Shown here in pieces: positions 1-8,284 of a stretch of DNA of 62,951 nucleotides. Origin of the DNA: Burkholderiales bacterium (GTDB lineage: Bacteria; Pseudomonadota; Gammaproteobacteria; Burkholderiales; Burkholderiaceae_B); assembly GCA_021299735.1 (NCBI GenBank), contig JAJTEM010000022.1, forward strand, positions 1-62,951. Direction: 5' to 3'. The notes below the pieces were generated by a model, which saw only the letters and a list, made by a program, of their open reading frames with translations, was not told where the DNA came from and did no database searches. Position numbers and translations under genes: made by a program. Each line of letters starts with the position of its first letter. The stretch's first letter is position 1.

Positions 1-127
1 CATGGATGCTGACTTTGCCAAGGAAACTGCGAACCTGACCCGTTCCCAGATTCTGCAACAGGCCGGTACTGCCATGTTGGCCCAGGCCAACCAGTTGCCC
101 AACAACGTGTTGAGCTTGCTGCGTTAA
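1..127 (+). CDS. fliC: Flagellin, C-terminal fragment (cut by window edge)
   Basis: The first 41 readable codons encode the conserved C-terminal D0 helix of flagellin: IMDADFAKE, then [16 protein letters not shown], ending LLR and TAA. This helix packs in the filament core and carries the export and polymerisation determinants of the secreted filament subunit. The N-terminus lies outside the window. A second flagellin tail on the minus strand at the other end of the window differs by only three residues over this stretch, so the organism has at least two flagellins. A strong terminator follows. flaG and fliD are next on the same strand, as is usual in flagellin loci. Confidence 0.95.
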   Translation, partial: MDADFAKETANLTRSQILQQAGTAMLAQANQLPNNVLSLLR

Positions 128-182
128 ACCAGACCTTGTCTGAACACTGACGAGAATTTGCCAAAAGCAGGTTCGAATCGAA

Positions 183-217
183 AAAAAGCCCGGTGAACCA
201 AGCGCACCGGGCTTTTT
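183..217 (+). terminator. Rho-independent terminator after flagellin
   Basis: The stem GCCCGGTG (188-195) pairs with CACCGGGC (205-212) around a 9-nt loop and is followed by TTTTT. An A-tract precedes the stem. The hairpin lies about 60 nt after the flagellin stop, so flaG-fliD probably form a separate transcription unit. Confidence 0.9.
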
Positions 218-302
218 AACGCTAAAGAAAACCCCTAAACCTGCCGTTAATCAGGACATGGGTACTTGTTTTGCCCGCTTAAAATTCGCAAAGGTGGCGA
301 AA

Positions 303-647
303 ATGAATATTTCAAACATGGCTGATTATGCAACTGCCCTGCAAAAACCGCAGGAGATTGACAACATAAAACCCGTTCCAGCTGTAGCGGCCAAACCCTT
401 GATGGGCGAACAGGCAGAGCTGAGCGTGGGCGAAGTACTTGAAGTGGTGCAAAAAGCTAACGCAGCCCTGACCAGCAATCAATCCAACTTGAAATTTTTG
501 GTGGACAGCGACAACGGCAAACCGATTGTTCAAATCATCGATCGGGAAACCCAGGAAGTATTGAAGCAGATTCCATCAGTTGAAATGTTGAAGATCGCAA
601 AAGCCATCGAAAAAATGCAAGGCGTTCTAATGTCTCGCGAAGTGTAG
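303..647 (+). CDS. flaG: FlaG family flagellar protein
   Basis: FlaG is a small protein encoded beside flagellin and fliD. It affects filament length or stability and its exact mechanism is unsettled. This 115-residue product has a Pro/Ala-rich N-terminus and the typical FlaG C-terminal core: LKFLVDSDNGKPIVQIIDRET, then EVLKQIPS and a terminal helix. The ATG at 303 is chosen over an in-frame ATG at 258 because AGGTGG (292-297) sits just upstream and the 258 extension (MGTCFARLKF...) does not resemble the family. fliD starts 22 nt downstream, so the two are probably co-transcribed. Confidence 0.85.
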   Translation: MNISNMADYATALQKPQEIDNIKPVPAVAAKPLMGEQAELSVGEVLEVVQKANAALTSNQSNLKFLVDSDNGKPIVQIIDRETQEVLKQIPSVEMLKIAKAIEKMQGVLMSREV

Positions 648-669
648 AACGCAACAAGGGGATTAAATC

Positions 670-2313
670 ATGGTAGGAATTTCATCTGCAGGCATTGGTT
701 CCGGGTTGGATATTGAAGGGATCATCGGCTCTTTGATGGCGGCCGAGCGTATTCCGCTGACCAAGGTGAGCCAGGAACGCACCGCGATCAATACCAAGAT
801 TTCAATTTACGGCATCATCAAGAATTCATTCGCCGACCTGAAAACAGCGGCAGACAAACTAAGCAGCCTGAACAACCTGAACCCACTGAAAGCAACATCC
901 AGTGACGACAAAATAATATCTGCAAGTGCTTCTGCGGCAAGTGCAAAAGGCATTTACAGCATTGAAGTAAGCCAGCTTGCCAAAGCGCAAAGTGTTGCGG
1001 CGCAGAGTGTGGCCACCGCCGATACAACCGTGGGCACAGGTAGCCTTACGATTACCTTGGGCAGCTACAATTCCGGCACGAACACATTCACCAACAATGC
1101 AGCCAAAACACCGGTCACTATCAACATTGGTGCAGGTCAACAAACCCTGGATGGGATCAAACAAGCCATCAACGATTCAAACGCCGGTGTTACTGCCTCT
1201 ATCGTCAATGACGGCGCGGGTTCCCGGCTGGTGCTGACCAGTAAGGAAACCGGCGCGGTCAACGGGTTTAAGCTCGAGGTTACAGACTCAGACGGGAACA
1301 ACACCGACACAACCGGACTGTCTCGTCTGGCTTACGATCCAACCCTGGCCGCAGGTGCCGGTAAAAATGCCAACACCTTGCAAGTGGCACAAAACGCCAA
1401 CTTCACCATCAACAACTTGCCAGTCAGTAAGGCCAGTAATACTGTGACCGATGCAGTGGCTGGCCTGACACTGAACCTGAAGGCGACAACAACATCGCCA
1501 ATCAATCTGGAAGTGGGCCTGGATGACACAGCACTGAAAAAAACACTGGATGATTTCGTTGCTGCATACAACAAAATACGCGGTAACCTGAAAGACCAAC
1601 AGCAAAAAGACGCCACCCTGTCCAGAGAAACCACCCCCTCTACGCTCGAACGCGGCCTGCGCAATATTTTGCGCGAGCAGGTAGCCCAATACGGCATTGG
1701 TTTAAGCGACATTGGTTTGAATTTTGACAAAGACGGTGTGTTATCACTGAACAAATCGAAGCTTGATACTGCAGTGGCTGCTGACCCGGGCATTCTTGAA
1801 AAAGTATTTGCCAACACTGCAACAACCACCGATGCGCGCGTAAGGTACCTGGGCGCCACCAGCCTTACACAGGAAGGTACTTTCGCGATCAACGTCACCA
1901 CGGCTTACGATGGCAGCAACACAATTGCCGGTACCATCAACGGTGTCGCCGGCACAGGCGTGGGAAATACCCTGACAGGTGCCACAGGCAATGCCAGTGC
2001 GGGTCTGCAATTCTCGGTGGCTCAAGGTGCAAGTGGAAATATGGGCACGATCACATTCAGTAAAGGACTTGCAGAGCGCCTGAGCGACTGGATCGGCAGC
2101 CTAACGGATGAGGGCGGTACCCTTGTTTCAAGAACGGATGGACTGAGCAGCAGAAAATCCCGTCTTGACGATCAGGAAGACCGAATCAACCTGCGGCTTG
2201 AACAGGTTGAGAAACGCTACCGCGCGCAATTTAGTGCACTCGATTCCATGTTGGCCAGCATGCAGCAAACCAGTGCTTACCTGAGCCAGCAGCTTGCAGC
2301 ATTGGCAAAGTAA
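670..2313 (+). CDS. fliD: Flagellar filament capping protein FliD (HAP2)
   Basis: FliD forms the pentameric cap at the filament tip that folds incoming flagellin. The 547-residue product begins with the family signature GIGSGLDIEGIIGSLMAAE (N-terminal D0 region). A variable Ser/Thr/Gly-rich middle holds the surface-exposed domains, and the C-terminus is a coiled coil with the family-typical run RINLRLEQVEKRYRAQF followed by a Gln-rich end. No signal peptide is present, as expected for a substrate of the flagellar type III export system. The start has AAGGGG 10 nt upstream. fliS and fliT follow, which are typically the chaperones for flagellin and for FliD. Confidence 0.96.
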   Translation: MVGISSAGIGSGLDIEGIIGSLMAAERIPLTKVSQERTAINTKISIYGIIKNSFADLKTAADKLSSLNNLNPLKATSSDDKIISASASAASAKGIYSIEVSQLAKAQSVAAQSVATADTTVGTGSLTITLGSYNSGTNTFTNNAAKTPVTINIGAGQQTLDGIKQAINDSNAGVTASIVNDGAGSRLVLTSKETGAVNGFKLEVTDSDGNNTDTTGLSRLAYDPTLAAGAGKNANTLQVAQNANFTINNLPVSKASNTVTDAVAGLTLNLKATTTSPINLEVGLDDTALKKTLDDFVAAYNKIRGNLKDQQQKDATLSRETTPSTLERGLRNILREQVAQYGIGLSDIGLNFDKDGVLSLNKSKLDTAVAADPGILEKVFANTATTTDARVRYLGATSLTQEGTFAINVTTAYDGSNTIAGTINGVAGTGVGNTLTGATGNASAGLQFSVAQGASGNMGTITFSKGLAERLSDWIGSLTDEGGTLVSRTDGLSSRKSRLDDQEDRINLRLEQVEKRYRAQFSALDSMLASMQQTSAYLSQQLAALAK

Positions 2314-2417
2314 TTGTAAGCGCGGAACTGTGACCTAAAACCCCTGTTTTTAGCCAGATCAAACAGTGGGCCTAAACCTTACCATTTGTGTAAGACAAAT
2401 AACCAAGTGAAAGCACC

Positions 2418-2810
2418 ATGATGTACGGCGCAAAAGCATACGCACAAGTCGGGCTGGAAACAGGCATCAACAGCGCGTCCCCGCACGGCCTGATCGTAAT
2501 GCTTTACGACGGGGCCATCGAGGCCATTCGCAAAGCCAAAATTTATATTGAAATGCAAAACATCGAGATGAAAACCAAATCGGTGGACAAAGCCCTGCGC
2601 ATAATCAAAGACGGATTGACTGCATCGCTTGATGTCAAGGCTGGAGGTGCTCTGGCGCAGCAACTACTCGCCTTGTATGACTACATTGGAAAAGAGCTGA
2701 TTTTGGCCAATGCGCAAAACAGCCAGGAACGCATGGACAGCTGCATCAACCTGCTGGATGACCTGCGAACCGCCTGGCTGGAAATCGGTCAGCTTGCCAC
2801 TAAACCATAA
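2418..2810 (+). CDS. fliS: Flagellin export chaperone FliS
   Basis: FliS binds the disordered flagellin C-terminus in the cytoplasm and prevents premature polymerisation. The 130-residue product has the usual length and family features: an N-terminal AYAQVGLETGI stretch, then PHGLIVMLYDGAIEAI, and the C-terminal segment with LLDDLRTAWLEIG. The gene lies about 100 nt after fliD, and that gap (2314-2417) shows no clear terminator. fliT follows after 26 nt. Confidence 0.95.
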   Translation: MMYGAKAYAQVGLETGINSASPHGLIVMLYDGAIEAIRKAKIYIEMQNIEMKTKSVDKALRIIKDGLTASLDVKAGGALAQQLLALYDYIGKELILANAQNSQERMDSCINLLDDLRTAWLEIGQLATKP

Positions 2811-2836
2811 CAACATATTTAGGACCGCTCTAGACC

Positions 2837-3184
2837 ATGATCCTCGCGACAGACAACAACGATGCAATCATGAAGCTGTACGCCGCCATAGCGGACCAAA
2901 GCCAGGCAATGCTTGATTCAGCCAAAGCTGGCAATTGGGATGATTTGTGTGCCGCTGAAGAACAGTGCTCAAGACTGATCCACGAGCTTCAAGCCATCAA
3001 GGAAGCGCAACAAACCGAACTGAATGAGAAAGAACGCAGTCAGCACATTGGCTATCTGAAAAAAATTCTGGCCGACGATGCAGCCATTCGCGACATCACC
3101 GAACCCCGCCTTAAGCAGTTGGAAGAATTTCTACGCGCAGCCAACAACTCGCAGAAACTCAGCAACTCTTATGGATCCAACTAA
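2837..3184 (+). CDS. fliT: FliT-like flagellar export chaperone
   Basis: This 115-residue, strongly helical protein has the size and position of FliT, the FliD chaperone that in enterobacteria also inhibits FlhDC. The N-terminal helix carries MLDSAKAGNWDDL, resembling the FliT/FliS-fold 'L..A..GdWd.L' pattern. It is followed by charged helices (LKKILADDAAIRDI) that would form the four-helix bundle. Sequence conservation in this family is low, so identification rests on pattern, length and the fliD-fliS-fliT order. Confidence 0.75.
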   Translation: MILATDNNDAIMKLYAAIADQSQAMLDSAKAGNWDDLCAAEEQCSRLIHELQAIKEAQQTELNEKERSQHIGYLKKILADDAAIRDITEPRLKQLEEFLRAANNSQKLSNSYGSN

Positions 3185-3215
3185 GCCACCGCGCTGAGAG
3201 CCACGGGTGTGAGAC

Positions 3216-4481
3216 ATGACATTAACCCCGGTTAAATCGGCTCCCCCCAGCGTCAACACTGTACTTCAATCCAACCCGGGGGACCGGGTTGCCTCTGGCA
3301 AGGGCGACATTGAGCCTGTTGTCGCCATTCTAACCCGCCAGCTTCCACTGCCACAGGCGCAACAGCTTGCGGGGCAAACGGCACTGGTACGCGTAGTAAA
3401 AGGTGGCCCAGGCAATGAAGCTGAACTGGAGTTTGCTGGCCAGAACATTCAGGTTAAATTACCCCCCGGCCGTCAGCTCACTGCCGGCGAAATGGTGACA
3501 GTCGCGTTTGCACTCTCTGGCAAAGATGACGATTTGTCTGCTGGTGGCACCAGCGGCGGGAAAAAAATTGCTGACACCCGCAACCTGCTGATCACACAAC
3601 CGACAATCAACGACGATGGAGAAGCACAGGAGTCCCCCAGTTTTGTAGACAGGCTTTCAGGCTCGGCAAGACTGATCGGACTGCTTGAGCGATTGGGAAA
3701 AGGCTCAACTACCCAGGTGTCCACATCAGTGATGACCAGTCTGAAACAACTCAGTACCCAGTTTCAGAATCAAACCGCCATACCTGTCGCCTTGCTTGCC
3801 CAACCCGAAAACGCAGATCAAAATTCCCGTACTTTGGTTCAAAGTACAGCACAATCCGCCACCCAACAAGCCCAGAGCGTCAACACGACAAACAACTTGA
3901 ACAATAGCCTCGCCGGCGTTTTGGCGAAACAGGTCAGTGCGGCTGTAGAAAACAGCGGTTTATTTTATGAATCGCACTTGCAACAGTGGGTCAACGGACA
4001 ACGCAGTACAGATCAAATTGCGCAAGAACCACAAGCCCGATTCGGGCAAGACCAGGTCATCTCAGAAAAAGGGCTGAACCCGGCAGCAGTGGAACAATCA
4101 GTCAAGATGGTGACGGCGCAACTGGCCACACTGGACAACAACCGAATTTCATTGGCACTCAGTGGCCTGTTGGGGCACCCAGTTCAAATCGACATTGAAC
4201 CCGATCCGGAAGAGATCGCAAAAAAAGAAGAAAACCAGAATGAAGAGGCTGCCCGCCCCTGGATTGCACGCCTGAAGCTAGACATGCCTCATTTGGGTGA
4301 ACTCAATGTTCGAGTGCGCATGGTAGGTTCACATTGTGACGTACAAATTACAGGGCCAGCACGCAGCAAACAGGCCATTGACCCTCACTGGCAGTCCTTC
4401 CGGCAAGCCATGGATGACAAGGGTTTGAAGCTGGTACATGGCCAGTTCATGGTGCCAACAGGATTTGAAATTGGCGAATAA
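3216..4481 (+). CDS. FliK-like hook-length-control domain protein (first of two)
   Basis: The 421-residue protein has a disordered, Gln/Thr/Ser-rich centre (about residues 200-270) and a C-terminal domain (about 340-421) that looks like the FliK substrate-specificity-switch domain: beta-strands of the type LKLDMPHLGELNVRVRMVGSHCDVQI, then a helix. A second, longer FliK (13654-15168) sits in the usual fliJ-fliK place. The present gene precedes an FlhB-tail gene, so this pair may form an auxiliary export-switch module. Whether this is a working molecular ruler or a diverged paralogue cannot be told from sequence. Confidence 0.7.
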   Translation: MTLTPVKSAPPSVNTVLQSNPGDRVASGKGDIEPVVAILTRQLPLPQAQQLAGQTALVRVVKGGPGNEAELEFAGQNIQVKLPPGRQLTAGEMVTVAFALSGKDDDLSAGGTSGGKKIADTRNLLITQPTINDDGEAQESPSFVDRLSGSARLIGLLERLGKGSTTQVSTSVMTSLKQLSTQFQNQTAIPVALLAQPENADQNSRTLVQSTAQSATQQAQSVNTTNNLNNSLAGVLAKQVSAAVENSGLFYESHLQQWVNGQRSTDQIAQEPQARFGQDQVISEKGLNPAAVEQSVKMVTAQLATLDNNRISLALSGLLGHPVQIDIEPDPEEIAKKEENQNEEAARPWIARLKLDMPHLGELNVRVRMVGSHCDVQITGPARSKQAIDPHWQSFRQAMDDKGLKLVHGQFMVPTGFEIGE

Positions 4482-4758
4482 ATTGAGCCCCCAACAAGCA
4501 GTGGCGCTTGCATACCTTGAGCACTCCGGTGCCCCAAAGGTTGTGGCCAAAGGGCAAGGTTTGATCGCCGAACAAATAATCCAGAAGGCCAAGGAATCTG
4601 GGGTGTTTGTTCACGAAAGCCGCGAGCTGGTCTCGTTGCTGATGAATGTCGACCTGGACCAACAAATTCCGCCAGGCCTCTATCAGGCGATTGCAGAATT
4701 ATTGGCTTGGGTGTATCAAATAGAAAACAAAGAATTCAGTACTGAGGAAAAGCCATGA
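4438..4758 (+). CDS. FlhB C-terminal-domain homologue (FhlB-like)
   Basis: This short protein matches only the cytoplasmic C-terminal domain of the FlhB/YscU export switch: SPQQAVALAYLEHSGAPKVV, AKGQGLIAEQII, IPPGLYQAIAELLAWVYQI. The transmembrane part is missing. So is the NPTH autocleavage motif: the protein begins where the fragment after the cut would start. Free FlhB-tail proteins are known in several proteobacteria and can partly substitute for the FlhB tail. The ATG at 4438 overlaps the preceding gene by 44 nt. TTG codons at 4471 or 4483 would place the start nearer the conserved core. The stop overlaps the next ATG (ATGA). Confidence 0.8.
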   Translation: MASSWCQQDLKLANKLSPQQAVALAYLEHSGAPKVVAKGQGLIAEQIIQKAKESGVFVHESRELVSLLMNVDLDQQIPPGLYQAIAELLAWVYQIENKEFSTEEKP

Positions 4759-5510
4759 ACTACAACACAAGTATCGCGCCAGAAAGGGATCAAAAACTGC
4801 TCGAAGAGTTCAGCCTGAGTGCCGTACCTACGCTGAGAAAGCTTCTCAGCACCATTGATGAAGATGAACATGAACTCTATGTTTACCTGCAATCTGACCA
4901 CACACAGTTTGTTACCGAAATACTGAATATTGACTGGAACAGCGGCTTGATGTGGTTGGGCACACCCTATGAAAAATCATTGAGCAACAAATGCAACGCC
5001 TCCACCGCCTATGTAATGGTCAGCTTTCCCGACGGTGTTAAAGTTCAGTTTGCAGGCATGGGCATATTGCAGAGCGAGTATCAAGGTGCAGATGCCCTGC
5101 GAGTCGCAATACCGCGAAGTATTGTTCGCTTGCAACGTCGCAATTACTTCAGGGTGATGGCCGATGAAGAATTGAACTCACAGGTCAAAATTGACATTCC
5201 AACCGTTAACTCCCCAATCAGCTTGGTTGACATCAGCCTGGCAGGTTGTGGTTTGTGCCTGCAAACAGTGCCCAGCCTTCACCAAGAAGGCGAGATCATA
5301 AAAGACGTTCGAATTACCTTGCCCGACGGCGAGGGCAGCACCCTGGTTGAGCTGGCAGTTAAAAACGTCAAACGCATGACCGACAACCCGGAAATGGTTC
5401 AGCTTGGGTGCGAAATGAAAATGCTGGAACGGGGCGCCGAGCGCCGTCTACAGCGACTGCTGCTGGCTACAGAGCGAAGGCAACGCGCCAGCCTGCATTC
5501 GATCGACTAA
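4755..5510 (+). CDS. ycgR: YcgR-like flagellar brake protein (PilZ, c-di-GMP-binding)
   Basis: The 251-residue protein has an N-terminal YcgR-type split-barrel domain (about 1-120) and a C-terminal PilZ domain. The PilZ c-di-GMP ligands are visible: RRNYFR (the RxxxR motif) and DISLAGCG (the D/NxSxxG motif). When loaded with c-di-GMP, YcgR proteins bind the rotor or stator and slow the motor. The start overlaps the FlhB-tail stop by four bases. A diguanylate cyclase at 23424-24473 is one possible source of the ligand. Confidence 0.88.
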   Translation: MNYNTSIAPERDQKLLEEFSLSAVPTLRKLLSTIDEDEHELYVYLQSDHTQFVTEILNIDWNSGLMWLGTPYEKSLSNKCNASTAYVMVSFPDGVKVQFAGMGILQSEYQGADALRVAIPRSIVRLQRRNYFRVMADEELNSQVKIDIPTVNSPISLVDISLAGCGLCLQTVPSLHQEGEIIKDVRITLPDGEGSTLVELAVKNVKRMTDNPEMVQLGCEMKMLERGAERRLQRLLLATERRQRASLHSID

Positions 5511-5515
5511 GGTTA

Positions 5516-7054
5516 TTAGCGACGCTTGCTACCCCCCAGCAGGGAACCGAGAATACCGCGCATTAGCTCGCGCCCTACCTGCGATCCAATGCTGCGGGCT
5601 GCGCTTTTAGCCATGGTTTCCGCAACACTTTGGCGCCTGCGCCCTCCGGCCGAACCGCTGCCAAAGAGCATGTCACCCAATTCACCAAGAGTACTTTTTT
5701 CCTCGACTGCCGAACCACTATTTGCTGCGGGTACGTCTGCCGTATTGTTAGCGGGCGCGGCCTGTTCAGTTCGGGCACTCAACATCTCGAATGCCGATTC
5801 ACGATCAACCGCTTTTTCATACACGCCAGCCACCAGTGAATTTGCAATCAATTCCTTGCACTGCTCAGGGGTGGCTGGGCCAAACTTGCTGGCTGGCGGG
5901 TAAACCCAGGCGCGGCAAGTAGGGCTGGGTGTACCTTTGGGATCAAGAAAACTGACCAAAGCCTCACCCACACCCAATTCAGTAATGGCTGCTTCAATAT
6001 CAAGGCCAGCATTCGGGCGCATGGTTTCAGCAGCCACTTTCACTGCTTTTTGATCGCGCGGCGTAAAGGCGCGCAAAGCATGTTGCACACGGTTCCCCAG
6101 TTGCCCCAACACGGAATCCGGAACATCGAGCGGGTTCTGTGTCACAAAATAGACACCGACTCCTTTGGAACGAATCAGGCGAACCACCAATTCCACTTTC
6201 TCAATCAAAGGCTTCGGTGCATCAGTAAACAGCAGGTGGGCTTCGTCAAAGAAAAAAACCATTTTGGGTTTATCAACATCGCCCACCTCGGGAAGGTTCT
6301 CGAATAGCTCCGACAACAGCCACAGCAAAAATGTGGCGTAAAGCTTTGGCGAATTCATGAGCTTATTGGCTGCCAAAATATTGACAATGCCACGCCCTCT
6401 GGAATCGGTCTGCATAAGGTCATGAATGTTCAGCATGGGCTCACCGAAAAACCTGTCAGCGCCCTGCCCCTCAAGGGCCAATAAACCGCGCTGAATTGCG
6501 CCGACCGAAGCGGAGGAAATGTTGCCATATTCAGTGGTGAACTGCTTGGCGTTTTCGCCAACATACTGCAACATGGCGCGCAGGTCTTTCAAATCCAGCA
6601 GCAGCATACCGTTGTCATCGGCAATTTTGAAAACCAGGTTCAAAACGCCTTCTTGCGTGTCATTCAAACCCAGCAAACGACCCAACAGCAAAGGGCCCAT
6701 GTCGGATATGGTGGCGCGCACCGGGTGGCCCTGCTCACCAAACACATCCCACAAGGTAACAGGGCTGCCAGCGAATTCCGGCAACGGAATGCCAGTCATT
6801 TTCAAGCGTTCTTCAAACTTGGGCGAAGTTTTACCGGGCTGCGAAATACCGGTCAAGTCACCCTTCACATCAGCCATGAACACTGGCGTGCCAATTCGCG
6901 AAAATGCTTCCGCCAGCACCTGCAAAGTAACTGTTTTACCCGTTCCCGTGGCCCCTGTGATCAATCCATGTCGATTGGCCAACTGCGGCAACATCACAAG
7001 ATCCGTCGCATCAATAGTGCGGTTGTCTCGGGCGATCGGGAAAGGTGCAATCAT
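5516..7054 (-). CDS. HerA/DUF853-type ATPase (YjgR-like)
   Basis: The 512-residue P-loop ATPase has Walker A GATGTGKT (34-41) and Walker [14 protein letters not shown] (centre of the protein). A family-typical [20 protein letters not shown] segment follows, with an Arg-rich C-terminus. These proteins belong to the HerA/FtsK superfamily and are probably hexameric motors. The bacterial YjgR/DUF853 branch has no firmly established function. The gene is on the strand opposite the flagellar genes and interrupts the cluster, and nothing in the sequence links it to motility. Confidence 0.9.
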   Translation of the reverse strand: MIAPFPIARDNRTIDATDLVMLPQLANRHGLITGATGTGKTVTLQVLAEAFSRIGTPVFMADVKGDLTGISQPGKTSPKFEERLKMTGIPLPEFAGSPVTLWDVFGEQGHPVRATISDMGPLLLGRLLGLNDTQEGVLNLVFKIADDNGMLLLDLKDLRAMLQYVGENAKQFTTEYGNISSASVGAIQRGLLALEGQGADRFFGEPMLNIHDLMQTDSRGRGIVNILAANKLMNSPKLYATFLLWLLSELFENLPEVGDVDKPKMVFFFDEAHLLFTDAPKPLIEKVELVVRLIRSKGVGVYFVTQNPLDVPDSVLGQLGNRVQHALRAFTPRDQKAVKVAAETMRPNAGLDIEAAITELGVGEALVSFLDPKGTPSPTCRAWVYPPASKFGPATPEQCKELIANSLVAGVYEKAVDRESAFEMLSARTEQAAPANNTADVPAANSGSAVEEKSTLGELGDMLFGSGSAGGRRRQSVAETMAKSAARSIGSQVGRELMRGILGSLLGGSKRR

Positions 7055-7187
7055 GGGTCAGGCTCCAAGTCATGAATGGGTTCAATCAGCTGGATTGTGC
7101 CACAGCACATGTACAGGGTAAGACAGAGAGTTAATTCATCACAGTTTTGGAACCAAACATCTGAAAAAGCATACTCATTGCTACACT

Positions 7188-7730
7188 TTGTACTTGAAGG
7201 CGCAGCCATTCTCCGTGAACGAAATACAGAATCCTAATACCCCGAGCCATGTTGCTTCTACCCAAAACCATTCCACAGAAACGACTGGTGTAAGGCGGCA
7301 GCAGTCACAGGTTGCTTCTGCAGCTTCGGAAATTGGTGCACATGCCGTTAGACGTGGCGTGCATTTCAATCTGAATAACGACAACTCGCTGAACGAGCAG
7401 ATTCGAACCTATGTTCGTGGGCAGCCAGAGACGACTCAGAGTATTGCAGAAGGGGATAAGGAAGGAAAAGTCTTGGTCAATAAAAGAAATGTATTGAGGG
7501 ATCTGCTGCAAAACATTGCGCAACCCCCCCCCTCCATTGAGTCTGTTGGAAGTTTCAACACTCAACGGGCCGAAAGTCGTTGGTCCGATCCAATTGCTCG
7601 CCCTCAGTCACACCCAACAACAGACACTGTAATGAGGCCGCCCGCGAGATCTACAGATCAAACTAGCAGCTCACCCGACACTGCAATGAGAATGCCATCA
7701 AGAAGGTACGACTCTGACGACGAAATCTGA
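7188..7730 (+). CDS. Unknown low-complexity ORF with a C9 tract
   Basis: I do not recognise this protein. It has no in-frame ATG near the 5' end: the possible starts are TTG (7188) or GTG (7215), neither with a good ribosome-binding site. The product (171-180 residues) is rich in Ser, Thr, Gln, Pro and Arg and looks intrinsically disordered. Its middle is a more ordered stretch (NLNNDNSLNEQIRTYV). The C-terminus has two imperfect repeats, DTVMRPPARS and DTAMRMPSRR. A run of nine C residues (7524-7532) encodes PPP. There is no signal peptide. The N-terminus resembles a type III export signal in composition only. It lies between HerA and fliE. Confidence 0.5.
   Translation: MYLKAQPFSVNEIQNPNTPSHVASTQNHSTETTGVRRQQSQVASAASEIGAHAVRRGVHFNLNNDNSLNEQIRTYVRGQPETTQSIAEGDKEGKVLVNKRNVLRDLLQNIAQPPPSIESVGSFNTQRAESRWSDPIARPQSHPTTDTVMRPPARSTDQTSSSPDTAMRMPSRRYDSDDEI
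7524..7532. repeat. C9 homopolymer in coding sequence
   Basis: Nine consecutive C residues encode the PPP of the low-complexity ORF. A one-base slip would change the downstream reading frame, including the repeated DT.MR..R tail. Confidence 0.8.
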
Positions 7731-7736
7731 AAGACC

Positions 7737-8060
7737 TTAAACTGGCATGTTCATGATGTCGTTGTAGGCCTGAAGAATTTTATTACGGGCTTGAACCACG
7801 GCCGTGAATTGCAGCGACGACGTATTCATTGCAATCACGGTTTCTTCAACCGAAGCAGTTGGGTCATCCATCTGCAAGCGTTTTCCCAAGTCGGCCGCTT
7901 TGTCAGCCGACAGGCTCGCACTCTCTAAAGCCTTTGCAATTGCATCGGCAAATGAAGCCTGGTCCAATGCCTGTGGCTTGCTGGTCAGCGAAGGGCTTTT
8001 GATCGCATCCGTCACCGCACTGCTCAACAGGCCGCTTACGGCCCCCATTTTGTCGATCAT
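7737..8060 (-). CDS. fliE: Flagellar hook-basal body protein FliE
   Basis: FliE joins the MS ring to the proximal rod and is an early export substrate. The 107-residue product has the family's conserved C-terminus: SVEETVIAMNTSSLQFTAVVQARNKILQAYNDI. GGAG precedes the ATG. fliE is divergent from fliF, with a 224-nt shared upstream region, a common arrangement in proteobacteria. Confidence 0.95.
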   Translation of the reverse strand: MIDKMGAVSGLLSSAVTDAIKSPSLTSKPQALDQASFADAIAKALESASLSADKAADLGKRLQMDDPTASVEETVIAMNTSSLQFTAVVQARNKILQAYNDIMNMPV

Positions 8061-8284
8061 GAATTACTCCCAAGCGGAATTTTTGTTTTTACCCTCCCTT
8101 TTTACATCCAAAGCAAATCAACCCTTAGAACAAACAAAGGGCAAAAAAACCCTTAATTATTGTTTCGTGCCCTCAAGTTTTCGAAATAGGAACCGTTAAG
8201 CCCCCTTTTTTACCGGTTTGCTTGCCTGCCGCCACAAGCACAATGCATGGGTAGAACAATGTTTAATCCACACGCAGGTATTCA
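8061..8284. promoter_or_regulatory. Divergent fliE/fliF upstream region
   Basis: This AT-rich spacer must hold promoters for fliE (leftward) and the fliF operon (rightward). It contains an inverted repeat AAGGG...CCCTT around 8137-8154 preceded by another CCCTT, and many A and T tracts. I could not find a convincing sigma-54, sigma-28 or sigma-70 promoter by eye. Confidence 0.4.
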
